The notes beneath the pieces are model-generated. The model worked only from the letters and a program-made list of their open reading frames with translations, did not search any database and was not told where the DNA came from. From contig NZ_BAFE01000091.1 of assembly GCF_000247995.1 (NCBI RefSeq), positions 1 through 64,000 of the forward strand: a stretch of 64,000 nucleotides of DNA. The letters are read 5' to 3'. Every line of letters begins with the position of its first letter. The first letter of the stretch is position 1. Origin of the DNA: Mobilicoccus pelagius NBRC 104925. GTDB taxonomy: Bacteria; Actinomycetota; Actinomycetes; Actinomycetales; Dermatophilaceae. Below are positions 52,742 to 61,536 of this stretch, piece by piece. A program made the position numbers and the translations under genes.

Positions 52742-53442
52742 CATCGGCTCCGGAGTATCTCGACCTCGCCGACGAGCGCGATGCCGCCGACCTCGTGACG
52801 CTCCTTCGCCGCGCGCGTCGCCTCGGGTCCACGGCGGTGCGGCTCCAGGCCTCGGGGCGGGTGCTCGCCGTGACGATCTGCGCGCTCGCGGGATCGGGTC
52901 TCATGGGGGAGGGCACCGTCCTCGGGATGCGGGTGGTGATGCTCGCCGACGAGGCCGCAGGTGATCTCACCGTAGGTCTCGACGATCTCCTCCTCCGTCT
53001 CACGTCGGTGCAGGGCGCGGTGGACGACGCCCAGTCGCAGGGGTTCTCGTCGCCGGGGTCGGAGGCAGGAGCCCAGGGCGATGCGGCACCCGCCGATCCG
53101 GGGAGCCGGGGGAGCGTGCGCCTGTCGGTACCCGTCGCCCCGGTCGTCGAGGCGTGGTCGGGCATGTCCGCGCCGCGGAGCGGGTGGGCTCCGGTCGGTC
53201 TGCTCCCGGGAGCCGACGTGGAGCAGCTCGCGACCGAGGGCATCGCCGAGGTCGCCGCGGCCGGCGGCGACCCGCGGGTGCGGGACGCGGTGTGGCGCAG
53301 GCCGATCCCCGGCACGTCGGTGCCCGCCGGTGCCGCGTTCGCGCTCCACGGCCTCGGCTTCACCGCCCCCGAGATCCCGCTCCACACGAACGGCCGGTGG
53401 GCCCGCCTCAGCACTCCCGCGGGGTACGTCCTCTCCCGTTGA
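52738..53442 (+). CDS. Protein of unknown function coupled to the thioesterase gene
   Basis: This 234-residue protein is one I cannot place in a named family, though its composition and codon use are those of a normal gene. The first half is helical (LADERDAADLVTLLRRARRLG) followed by a short beta segment (AVRLQASGRVLAVTICAL). A low-complexity Gly/Ala/Ser linker covers ~100–125, and the second half ends with GTSVPAGAAFALHGLGFTAP. It has no signal peptide or membrane helix. The start overlaps the thioesterase stop (ATGA), so the two products are made together. Confidence 0.75.
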   Translation: MTSAPEYLDLADERDAADLVTLLRRARRLGSTAVRLQASGRVLAVTICALAGSGLMGEGTVLGMRVVMLADEAAGDLTVGLDDLLLRLTSVQGAVDDAQSQGFSSPGSEAGAQGDAAPADPGSRGSVRLSVPVAPVVEAWSGMSAPRSGWAPVGLLPGADVEQLATEGIAEVAAAGGDPRVRDAVWRRPIPGTSVPAGAAFALHGLGFTAPEIPLHTNGRWARLSTPAGYVLSR

Positions 53443-53466
53443 GGCGGGGGGCCACCGAGATGACAG

Positions 53467-53505
53467 CGGCCCCGGGCCGACTCGAGGTGAGTCGACCCGG
53501 GGCCG
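53467..53505. terminator. Terminator hairpin between convergent genes
   Basis: CGGCCCCGGG (53467–53476) pairs with CCCGGGGCCG (53496–53505), and an inner CCGACTC/GAGTCGA stem extends it. It lies between the unknown gene and the GH13 gene. Confidence 0.75.
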
Positions 53506-53541
53506 GTGTCGTCTCCGAGGGGGCCGTAGAGGGCGTCGTCG

Positions 53542-55308
53542 TCAGGCCGGCGCGACCCAGGCGGCGGTGTCGGTGGGGAGGCGGCCGTCGTCGAGCGGAC
53601 CGCTCGTCACGAGGACGTCGCCCTGCGGGAGCTCGACCGCCTCGGCGCCGAGGTTGAGGATCACCCGGGTGCGAGGTGCGTCGTCGTCGGCGCCCTGCAG
53701 ATCGTAGGCGACGACGTCGTCCGGCGTCCCCGGCACCGCGGAGATCCCGGCCGATCCGAGGCCGCGTTCGCGGCGGATCCGCAGGAGCGCGCGGTAGAGC
53801 TCGAGGGTCGACCCCTCGACGCCGTCCTGCCGGTCGACGGCGAGACCCGAGTAGCTCTCCGGCTGCGGCAGCCACGCCTCACCCGTCGTGTTGAACCCGG
53901 CGGCGGGGGCGTCGGCCTCCCAGGACATGGGGATGCGGCAGCCGTCCCGGCCCGTCTCGGCGCCGTGGGAACGGAGGAACGTCGGGTCCTGACGCGCCTC
54001 GTCGGGGAGCGTGGTGTGCTCGGGCAGGCCGAGCTCCTCGCCCTGGTAGAGGTAGGCCGACCCCGGCAGGGCGAGCATGAGCGTCGTCTGCGCCCGGGCC
54101 CGCCGCAGTCCGGCCTCGGCGTCGGGCTGCGGGTCGTCCGCGGCGATGCCGTTGGGACGCGGCGTGCCCGGCGCGAACCCCAGGCGCGAGGCGTGCCGCA
54201 CGACGTCGTGGTTCGACAGCACCCATGTCGTCGGGGCACCCACGAGGTCGTTGCCGTGCAGCGACTCCTCGACGGCCTCCCGCAGGTCGGCCGCCCGCCA
54301 CGGCGCATTGAGGTAGTGGAAGTTGAAGGCCTGGTGCATCTCGTCGGGCCGGACGTAGAGCGCGGCCCGCTCGATGGGCTCGACCCACGCCTCGGCGACG
54401 AGGATGCGGTCCCCGTCGGGGTCGATGCTCCCGTCGGGACGACGCGTCACGTACTCGTCCAGGGTGCGGCGCCACGCGCGGTAGATGTCGTGGACGCCGT
54501 CCTGGTCCCACATCGGGGCGTCGCTCGTCGCGGTGCCGTCGGGGTTGGTGCCCGCCATGTCGGCGCGGTCGGCGAAGTCGGGCAGTCCCTCCTTCTTGAC
54601 GAGGCCGTGGGCGACGTCGACGCGGAACCCGTCGACGCCCCGGTCGAGCCAGAACCGGAGGATCGCGTCGAACTCCTCGTGGACCTCGGGGTTGGTCCAG
54701 TCGAGGTCGGGCTGGCCCGAGTCGAAGAGGTTGAGGTACCACTGCGCCTTGCGGACGACCCGCGTCGCGCCGTGGCCGTCGTCCTCGACGACGGCGGGTT
54801 CGGCCATCGTCCAGGCGGACCCGGTGAACACCGAGGACCAGTCGTTCGGGGGCTCCTCGCCGTGGGGGCCGCGACCGTCGCGGAAGAGGTAGCGGGCGCG
54901 TTCGGGCGAGCCGGGCTCGGCGGCGAGTGCGGCCTGGAACCAGGCGTGCTCGCGGCTCGTGTGGTTGGGGACGAGGTCGACGATCACCTTGAGGCCGAGC
55001 TCGTGGGCGCGGGCGATGAGCGCGTCGGCGTCGGCGAGGGTGCCGAAGAGCGGGTCGATGTCGCGGTAGTCGGCGACGTCGTACCCGGCGTCGGCCATCG
55101 GCGAGCGGTAGAACGGCGACAGCCACAGGGCGTCGACGCCGAGGTCGACGAGGTAGGGCAGGCGCGCGGTGATGCCGGGCAGGTCACCGACGCCGTCGCC
55201 CGTCGAGTCGGCCCACGACCGCGGATACACCTGATAGATCACGGCATGGCGCCACCACGGGTCGTCGGGGGTGCCGGGGGAGTGGAAGGGAGCGGGTTCC
55301 GTCGTCAC
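53542..55308 (-). CDS. GH13 alpha-glucosidase (oligo-1,6-glucosidase / maltase type)
   Basis: This 588-residue enzyme hydrolyses terminal alpha-glucosidic bonds in maltodextrins or isomalto-oligosaccharides. After YQVYPRSWADSTGDGVGDLPGI come the GH13 regions: DLVPNHTS (region I), GFRVDVAHGL with the nucleophile Asp (~230), VAEAWVEP with the acid/base Glu (~302), and LSNHDVVRH with the third Asp (~366). The length and the ALPGSAYLYQGEELGLPE segment fit the GH13 oligo-1,6-glucosidase/alpha-glucosidase group. CACACT ends 6 nt before the GTG. It lies near malQ, so cytoplasmic glucan breakdown is likely. Confidence 0.93.
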   Translation of the reverse strand: MTTEPAPFHSPGTPDDPWWRHAVIYQVYPRSWADSTGDGVGDLPGITARLPYLVDLGVDALWLSPFYRSPMADAGYDVADYRDIDPLFGTLADADALIARAHELGLKVIVDLVPNHTSREHAWFQAALAAEPGSPERARYLFRDGRGPHGEEPPNDWSSVFTGSAWTMAEPAVVEDDGHGATRVVRKAQWYLNLFDSGQPDLDWTNPEVHEEFDAILRFWLDRGVDGFRVDVAHGLVKKEGLPDFADRADMAGTNPDGTATSDAPMWDQDGVHDIYRAWRRTLDEYVTRRPDGSIDPDGDRILVAEAWVEPIERAALYVRPDEMHQAFNFHYLNAPWRAADLREAVEESLHGNDLVGAPTTWVLSNHDVVRHASRLGFAPGTPRPNGIAADDPQPDAEAGLRRARAQTTLMLALPGSAYLYQGEELGLPEHTTLPDEARQDPTFLRSHGAETGRDGCRIPMSWEADAPAAGFNTTGEAWLPQPESYSGLAVDRQDGVEGSTLELYRALLRIRRERGLGSAGISAVPGTPDDVVAYDLQGADDDAPRTRVILNLGAEAVELPQGDVLVTSGPLDDGRLPTDTAAWVAPA

Positions 55309-55379
55309 CCTCCCAGTGTGGCAATCGTGGACACGTCCCGCACCGGTCGGGGGTGGGGGCGGCGCGGCGCCACCGCGGC

Positions 55380-55781
55380 TCAGTCGAGCTCGGGGGTGTT
55401 GACGAGCATGTCGGCGGCGCGGTGGAGGTAGTCGCGCAACGCGGCGTCGGCCTGCGGGTCGAGGTCGACGGTCTCGACGGCGGCGAGCATGTGGCGCAGC
55501 CACCGGTCGCGCTGGGAGGGGGTGACGGCGAAGTCGACGTGCCGCATGCGCAGGCGCGGGTGGCCGCGCAGCTCGGAGTACGTCTTGGGGCCGCCCCAGT
55601 ACTGCTCGAGGAACATGCGGAGGCGGTCCTCGGCCGGGCCGAGGTCCTCCTCCGGGTACAGCGCACGGAGCTCCGGGTCGCCCGCGACGCCGCGGTAGAA
55701 CTCGCGGACGATCTGCGCGAACGTCTCGTGTCCGCCCATGCGGTCGTACGGGGTCTGCTGCGGGGCGTCGGGGTCGGTCAC
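55380..55781 (-). CDS. Group II truncated haemoglobin
   Basis: This 133-residue globin has a 2-on-2 helical fold and binds haem for oxygen or nitric-oxide chemistry. FAQIVREFYRGVAGDPELRALYP covers helices A/B to C, RMFLEQYWGGPKTYSELRGHPRLRMRH contains the proximal His, and RDRWLRHM carries the conserved Trp of group II (TrbO-like) proteins. GGAGGA lies before the GTG at 55781. A longer upstream frame is low-complexity and rejected. Confidence 0.92.
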   Translation of the reverse strand: MTDPDAPQQTPYDRMGGHETFAQIVREFYRGVAGDPELRALYPEEDLGPAEDRLRMFLEQYWGGPKTYSELRGHPRLRMRHVDFAVTPSQRDRWLRHMLAAVETVDLDPQADAALRDYLHRAADMLVNTPELD

Positions 55782-55845
55782 GGGGTCCTCCGGGAGTGGT
55801 GGCGGGATCGGCGGCGATGCGGAGCGGTCGCCGGGGCGGACGCGG

Positions 55846-56895
55846 TCAGTGTCGCGCGTCGGGGTCGGTCGTGGGGTTCGGGCCGGTCTGTGGGGCGGCG
55901 GGGACGATCGGGCGGCGGACGCCCGCGGCGTCGAGGGCGGTGACGCACCGCTCGCGGAACTCACGCTGCACGCCCCAGTGCGTGTTCGTCTGGCACTTCG
56001 CGAACGTGCGGATCGTGAGGGCGGTGCCGGTGATCGACTCGACGCCCGCGACGGTGGGCGGGGAGAGGAGCTTGCGGCGCCACTCCGGGTCGTCGTACAT
56101 GTCCGAGGCGACCTCCCGGAGGATCTCGATGATCTTCTCGGGGCGTTCCTTGGGCGAGACGGGGATGTCGATGGTCGCCGTGTTCCACCCCTGGGAGCGG
56201 TTGGCGATGCGGATGATCTCGCCGTTGCGGACGTACCAGATGACGCCCTCGAGGTCGCGGAGTCGCGTGATGCGGAGGGTGACCTCCTCCACGGTGCCCT
56301 GCACTTCGCCGGTGTCGATGAAGTCGCCGACGCCGTACTGGTCCTCGAGGATCATGAACATGCCCGAGAGGAAGTCCTTGACGAGGCTCTGCGCGCCGAA
56401 ACCGAGGGCGACACCGCCGACTCCGGCCGAGGCGAGGACAGGCCCCATGTTGACGCCGAGGGCGTCACCGATCATGAGGACGGCCGTCCCCCACACGACG
56501 ACGGAGGCGATGCTGCGGAGGACGGAGCCGAGCGTCTCGACGCGGGCCTTCTGACGCTCCGTCGTGACGAGCCCGGACTCGGAGATCGCGCGCCCCGCCT
56601 TGCGTCGGTACCGCTTGAGGACGGGCAGTTGGGCCGTCGGCGTGGGATCGACCGTGCCGATGGTCGTCGTGTCGGTCGGGTCGTGACGGGCGACGAGGGA
56701 GTCGACGAGTCGCTCGATGGCGCGGTGGATGAGCCACCGGGCGAGCCAGGCGCCCACGACGATGAGGACGATCTGCAGGGGGATCCCGAGGAACCACTCG
56801 ACGGCCGACTCCCGGGTGAGCCGGTGCGGGGCGTCCGCGAAGGGAGCGGGGAAGGCGAGGAAGGTCGTGCCGAGCATGGCTCCCATGATCCCCAC
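55846..56895 (-). CDS. MscS family small-conductance mechanosensitive channel
   Basis: This 349-residue membrane channel opens on turgor increase to release solutes. One helix lies at ~35–55, another at ~125–150, and the pore-lining TM3 reads GVGGVALGFGAQSLVKDFLSGMFMILEDQYGVGDFID. The beta-domain follows (VTLRITRLRDLEGVIWYVRNGEI) and then a C-terminal alpha/beta domain. The exact start is unclear: a GTG at 56895 and ATGs at 56886 and 56877 are all possible, and none has a strong ribosome binding site. Confidence 0.92.
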   Translation of the reverse strand: MGIMGAMLGTTFLAFPAPFADAPHRLTRESAVEWFLGIPLQIVLIVVGAWLARWLIHRAIERLVDSLVARHDPTDTTTIGTVDPTPTAQLPVLKRYRRKAGRAISESGLVTTERQKARVETLGSVLRSIASVVVWGTAVLMIGDALGVNMGPVLASAGVGGVALGFGAQSLVKDFLSGMFMILEDQYGVGDFIDTGEVQGTVEEVTLRITRLRDLEGVIWYVRNGEIIRIANRSQGWNTATIDIPVSPKERPEKIIEILREVASDMYDDPEWRRKLLSPPTVAGVESITGTALTIRTFAKCQTNTHWGVQREFRERCVTALDAAGVRRPIVPAAPQTGPNPTTDPDARH

Positions 56896-57055
56896 CCGTC
56901 CTGGGGGCGACCTGACCGCCCACGGGTCGGACGACGGTCGTGGGGTGAGGGGAGTGACCCGCCGGGGACGGGCCGTGCCCGACGGCGACCCGTGGGGCGA
57001 GACCTTAGGATCGTCCGTGGCTCGCCCGTCCCCCTCCCACCCGAAGGTGCTGCCC

Positions 57056-59311
57056 GTGAACGACTCCGTGCCCTCCTCGTCCTCCGAGCTCTCCCCGGAC
57101 CTCGCCGATCTCGCGCACCGTCACGGTGTCGCGACCGAGTACTGGGACTGGCAGGGGGAGCACGTCACCGTCTCGGCGGAGGCGATCCGTGCGGTGCTCG
57201 CCGCGCTCGACGTCGATGCGAGCATGCCGGAGACGACGCGGGCGGCGCTCGCCGAGGCGGACCTGCGCGAGTGGCGTCGGCGGATCCCGCCGGTGCGGGT
57301 CGTCACCCAGGGTGTCGCCGCGACCGTCCACGTCCACGTGCCCCACGGCGACGCGGTGCGCGTGTGGGTCGAGACGGAGGAGCTCGGCGACGAGCGGGTC
57401 CTCGCGCAGGTGGACCGCTGGGTCGACCCGCGTGAGGTCGACGGGCGGCTCACCGGTGAGGCGACGTTCGCCGTCCCGATCGACCTGCCCCTTGGGTGGC
57501 ACACGCTGCGTGTGGAGCACGACGGCGAGGTGAGCGAGGGGTGGCTCGTCGTCACCCCGGCCCGGCTCGAGCTGCCCCCGGCCGTCGAGGCGCACGGCGC
57601 GGCCGGTCTCATGAATCAGGTGTACTCGGTGCGGTCGCGTCGCTCGTGGGGCGTCGGCGACCTCGCCGACGTCGCGGAGCTCGGCGCGTGGGGGGCGCGC
57701 ACGCTCGACTCCGACTTCATGCTCATCAACCCCGTCCACGCCGCCGAGCCGACGCCGCCGCTCGAGGCGTCGCCGTACCTGCCGACGTCGCGGCGGTTCG
57801 TCAACCCGATCTACATCCGCGTCGAGGACGTGCCCGAGTTCGCCGAGCTGCCGGCCGAGGACCGGGCGCGCGTCGACGGGTTCGCGGCGCAGGCGCGCAG
57901 GCTCAACGCCTCCGACGAGATCGACCGTGACACGGCGTGGGAGCTCAAGGAGCAGGCGCTGCGGATCCTCTTCGGGAGGCCCATGAGCATCCGTCGTGCG
58001 GCCCTGTTCGAGGCGTACTGCGAGCGTGAGGGCCGCGGGCTCGTCGACTTCGCGACGTGGTCGGCGCTCGTCCGCGTCTACGGTGGTGCGGACGCGTGGC
58101 CCGAGGACGTCCAGGGCCCCGACTCACCCGGCACGATCCGGGTGCGGGAGGAACACGCGGACGAGGTGTCGTTCGCGATGTGGTTGCAGTGGGTGCTCGA
58201 CACCCAGCTCGCGACGGCGCAGAGGGAGCTGCGTGACGCGGGCATGTCGGTCGGTGTCGTGCAGGACCTCGCCGTCGGGGTGCACCCGACGGGCGCCGAC
58301 GCGTGGTCGTTGGCGTCGGCCTTCGCGCGCGGCATCACCGTGGGCGCGCCGCCGGACCCGTACAACCAGCGCGGGCAGGACTGGAGCCAGCCGCCGTGGC
58401 GTCCCGACCGACTCGAGGAGCTCGGCTACGGCCCGTTCCGCGACATGGTGCGCGCGGCGATGCGGCACTCCGGCGGTCTGCGCATCGACCACATCATCGG
58501 TCTGTTCCGCCTGTGGTGGGTGCCCGCCGGCAAGGCGCCGCTCGAGGGCACGTACGTGCGGTACGACCACGACGCGCTCATCGGCATCCTCATGCTCGAG
58601 GCGCAGCGTGCGGGTGCGGTCGTCGTCGGTGAGGACCTCGGCACCGTCGAGCCGTGGGTGCGCGACTACCTCGCCGAGCGGGGCGTACTCGGCACGTCGA
58701 TCCTCTGGTTCGAGAACAGTGAGAACGGCATGCCTCGGGCGCCCGAGGCGTACCGCCGGTTGTGCCTCGCCTCGGTGACGACACACGACCTGCCCCCGAC
58801 GGCGGGTTACCTCACCGGCGAACACATGCGGATCCGCGAGGAACTCGACCTCTTCACGCGTCCCGTCGAGGTGGAGCGCGCCGAGGACGACGCCGCCCAG
58901 GAGCGGATGATGAAGGCCCTCCGCATGCGGGGTCTCGTCTCCGACCTCGGGGAGGACGCGGAGGTCGGCCTCGAGGACGTCGTCGAGGCGCTGCACCGGT
59001 ACGTCTCGGAGGCGCCCGCGCGTCTCGTCGGCATCGCCGTGCCCGACCTCGTCGGCGACCGGAGAGCGATGAACCAGCCCGGCACGCACCGCGAGTACCC
59101 CAACTGGTGTCTCTCGCTCGCCGGGCCCGACCGCAGCCCGCTCATGCTCGAGGACATCGTCTCCTCCGGGCTCGCCCGTCGCCTCGGCCGCGCCGTCGTC
59201 CGGGGCGACCACGCACAGCGCCCGGAGAGCACGGACACGGAGAGCACGGACGCGAAGAGCACGGACGCGAAGAGCACCACAGGGAGCACGGCGGCGGCCG
59301 ACGCCACGTGA
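57056..59311 (+). CDS. malQ: 4-alpha-glucanotransferase (amylomaltase, GH77)
   Basis: This 751-residue enzyme transfers maltodextrin segments between glucans. The catalytic Asp lies in LRIDHIIGLFRLWW (~477), the acid/base Glu in VVGEDLGTV (~527) and the third Asp in TTHDLPPTAGY (~577). An extra N-terminal beta domain of ~190 residues (RVVTQGVAATVHVHVP and on) is typical of actinobacterial MalQ. The last ~25 residues are a Ser-Thr-Asp-Ala/Thr-Lys repeat made by 15-bp DNA repeats and are probably disordered. GAAGG precedes the GTG, and TAGGAT at 57006–57011 is a likely -10. Confidence 0.95.
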   Translation: MNDSVPSSSSELSPDLADLAHRHGVATEYWDWQGEHVTVSAEAIRAVLAALDVDASMPETTRAALAEADLREWRRRIPPVRVVTQGVAATVHVHVPHGDAVRVWVETEELGDERVLAQVDRWVDPREVDGRLTGEATFAVPIDLPLGWHTLRVEHDGEVSEGWLVVTPARLELPPAVEAHGAAGLMNQVYSVRSRRSWGVGDLADVAELGAWGARTLDSDFMLINPVHAAEPTPPLEASPYLPTSRRFVNPIYIRVEDVPEFAELPAEDRARVDGFAAQARRLNASDEIDRDTAWELKEQALRILFGRPMSIRRAALFEAYCEREGRGLVDFATWSALVRVYGGADAWPEDVQGPDSPGTIRVREEHADEVSFAMWLQWVLDTQLATAQRELRDAGMSVGVVQDLAVGVHPTGADAWSLASAFARGITVGAPPDPYNQRGQDWSQPPWRPDRLEELGYGPFRDMVRAAMRHSGGLRIDHIIGLFRLWWVPAGKAPLEGTYVRYDHDALIGILMLEAQRAGAVVVGEDLGTVEPWVRDYLAERGVLGTSILWFENSENGMPRAPEAYRRLCLASVTTHDLPPTAGYLTGEHMRIREELDLFTRPVEVERAEDDAAQERMMKALRMRGLVSDLGEDAEVGLEDVVEALHRYVSEAPARLVGIAVPDLVGDRRAMNQPGTHREYPNWCLSLAGPDRSPLMLEDIVSSGLARRLGRAVVRGDHAQRPESTDTESTDAKSTDAKSTTGSTAAADAT

Positions 59312-59364
59312 GCCTCGGGGTGACGCTCGCCCCCCACCTCGACGACGGGTGGTGACCTCGGCGG

Positions 59365-60062
59365 TCACCGCCCCGTCGTCGTGCGCGTTCCCGGCGCGGG
59401 GCGGCGCGTCGTCGTCGGATGCGGCCGCGGGAACTGGGGCGTCGGGTTCGGCTTCGTCGTCGGTCCTGGACCGGGCGCGGGCGGCGCCGGCCACGGGGTC
59501 GGACCCACGGTGGGGTCGTCGGTCGGCTGGCCCGTCGGGTCGTCCGTGTGGCCGGTCCGGGCGCGGGGGCCTGGGCGCCGCCCGCGAGGAGGGGCGTCAC
59601 CGCGTCCTGGGCCGGCGGCGGTGCGGGGAGGCCGCTCCAGGCGCTCAGCCCGGTGACGACGGCCCGGTCGACGATCCTGCCGCGGCGACGTCCGCGGTGG
59701 TCAGATCGAGCTCCGGCTGCGTGACGCGGACGATCGGCGTCGTCGCGGTGGCGGAGCCGCTGGAGTCGTTCCCGCCCTACGTGTGCGAGATGGCGAGCAC
59801 GGTGTTCGTCGGCGCGGCGGACGCGGTGCCCTGGGGGACCGCCTCGGGGACCGTGTAGGGGTCCGACGTGCACGGGGATTCCGGTGATCTTCGCGTCGTT
59901 CTGCACGTAGGTGCGGGCGACGTCCTCGGGCGTCACCATGGATTCGGGCGCGGTGCAGTCGGTGGTGCTGCTGCACCCGGTGAGACCGACGAGCGTGACG
60001 AGGAGCGCCGGGACGACCGCGATCGAGGTGGGAGGGGTCTGGGGGCGACGACGTCGGAGTAT
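59365..60062 (-). pseudogene. Decayed secreted lipoprotein gene
   Basis: Minus-strand fragments of one exported lipoprotein lie in different frames. A signal peptide (SIAVVPALLVTLVGLTGC, then SSTTDCTAPES) leads into MVTPEDVARTYVQNDAKITGIPVHVG, which continues in another frame as DPYTVPEAVPQGTASAAPTNTVLAISHT and then hits an in-frame TAG. After that VRVTQPELDLTTADVAAAG and, further on, a Pro/Thr-rich tail (GHTDDPTGQPTDDPTVGP … PGTRTTTGR, stop at 59365) can be read. At the expected start there is an ATA codon directly after GGGAGGC rather than ATG or GTG. I infer an inactivated gene of unknown function. The 5' fragment is the better supported part. Confidence 0.55.
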
Positions 60063-60161
60063 GCCTCCCTATCGGCAGCATCGTGCCCCGGCTGGCGGCG
60101 GCGGATCGCCGTCAGCGGGGTACGACCACCGGGGTGCGACGCGTGCGAGGGGTGTTCGCCC

Positions 60162-61532
60162 TCAGGCGATGCGCGCCTCTCGAGCCGGGGTCGACCCTGA
60201 CAACGGACGCACGGGCAGGAGGAGCAGCAGGCCGGTGAGGAGGACAGCGACGATGCCGAGGATGCCCCAGTACTGCGCGGGGGCACCGGTGACGCGCGAG
60301 CCGACCGCGATCGCCGCGCCGAACATCGTCGGGGCGAGGAAGCTCACGGCGCGGCCGGTCGTCGCGTAGAGGCCGAAGATCTCGCCCTCCCGGCCCGGCG
60401 GGATGAGACGCGCGAGGAACGAGCGGGACGCCGACTGCGCCGGGCCCACGAACACGCAGAGGAGCAGGCCGAGGACCCAGAAGGTGCGTGCGCCCCGGTC
60501 GTGGAACGCGAAGATGCCGCCGCCGGCGAGGGCCATCGCGACGAGCGAGCCGACGATGAGCGTCTTCGGTCCGAGACGGTCGTCGAGTACTCCGAACGCC
60601 ATCGTCGCGAGTCCGGCGACGACGTTGGCCGCGATGCCGAAGACGACGACCTGGCTCGGCGCGAACCCGAACGTGCCCTGCGCGATGACGCCGCCGAACG
60701 TGAAGACGCCAGCGAGGCCGTCGCGGAACACGGCGGAGGCGAGGAGGAAGAACAAGGTGTGTGGGTGCTCGCGCGCGAGTCCACGGATCGTGCCGAGGAG
60801 GGCGCGGTAGGAGGCGAGGAACCCCAGCCGCGGACGGGCGTCCTCCGCCGCGGCGGGCCGGTCGGGCAGCGCGAGGAGCACGGGGATCGCGAAGACGCCG
60901 AACCACAGCGCGGCGACGAGGATCGCCACCCGGACGTTGAGACCCTCGGCGTGAGTGACGCCGAGCCAGCCGACCTCAGGGGAGATGAACCCGACGAACA
61001 GGACGAGCAGGAGCACGATGCCGCCGAGGTAGCCCGCACCCCACCCGAGCCCCGAGACGCGCCCGACCGTCGCGGGCGTCGACACCCGGGGGAGCATCGC
61101 GTTGTAGTTGACGCTTGCGAACTCGAAGAACACGTGCCCCACGGCGACGAGCGCGATGCCCCACCACAGGAACTCGGGGTGCGGCCGGGCGGTGAACATG
61201 AGCGCGGACAACGCGACGACGATCGCGGTGTTCACGCCGAGCCACAGCGTCGGACGACCGGCCCGGTCGGCACGCTGCCCGATGACGGGCGCGAGGAGCG
61301 CGATCGCGACGCCCGCGAGGCCGGTGCCGAGGCCCAGCTTGGCGGAGGTCTCCGCGGGGTCACCGAACCCCGAGCTCGTGAGGTAGACGGTGAAGACGAA
61401 CGTCGTGATGACCGCGTTGAACGCCGCCGACCCCCAGTCCCAGGCGGCCCAGGCCACGACGTGACGGGTGGGCGGTGCCACCGCCGCGTCGTGGCTCACG
61501 GGGTCGTCGCCCCCGGCCGCCGGGATGCCCAC
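60162..61532 (-). CDS. MFS transporter, UMF1 (Atg22-like) family
   Basis: This 456-residue, 12-helix membrane protein starts with the family hallmark VVAWAAWDWGSAAFNAVITTFVFTVYL, in which the Trp-Asp-Trp-Gly segment of helix 1 is conserved in UMF1/Atg22-like transporters. The loop GQRADRAGRPTLWLG and the second-half GVLDDRLGPKTLIVG are the MFS loop motifs. QSASRSFLARLIPPGREGEIFGLYATTGRAVSFLAP is also typical. Substrates in bacteria are unknown. It starts 4 bases after the pepN stop, so the two are in one operon. A GTG at 61499 is an alternative start. Confidence 0.9.
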   Translation of the reverse strand: MGIPAAGGDDPVSHDAAVAPPTRHVVAWAAWDWGSAAFNAVITTFVFTVYLTSSGFGDPAETSAKLGLGTGLAGVAIALLAPVIGQRADRAGRPTLWLGVNTAIVVALSALMFTARPHPEFLWWGIALVAVGHVFFEFASVNYNAMLPRVSTPATVGRVSGLGWGAGYLGGIVLLLVLFVGFISPEVGWLGVTHAEGLNVRVAILVAALWFGVFAIPVLLALPDRPAAAEDARPRLGFLASYRALLGTIRGLAREHPHTLFFLLASAVFRDGLAGVFTFGGVIAQGTFGFAPSQVVVFGIAANVVAGLATMAFGVLDDRLGPKTLIVGSLVAMALAGGGIFAFHDRGARTFWVLGLLLCVFVGPAQSASRSFLARLIPPGREGEIFGLYATTGRAVSFLAPTMFGAAIAVGSRVTGAPAQYWGILGIVAVLLTGLLLLLPVRPLSGSTPAREARIA

Positions 61533-61536
61533 CCGT

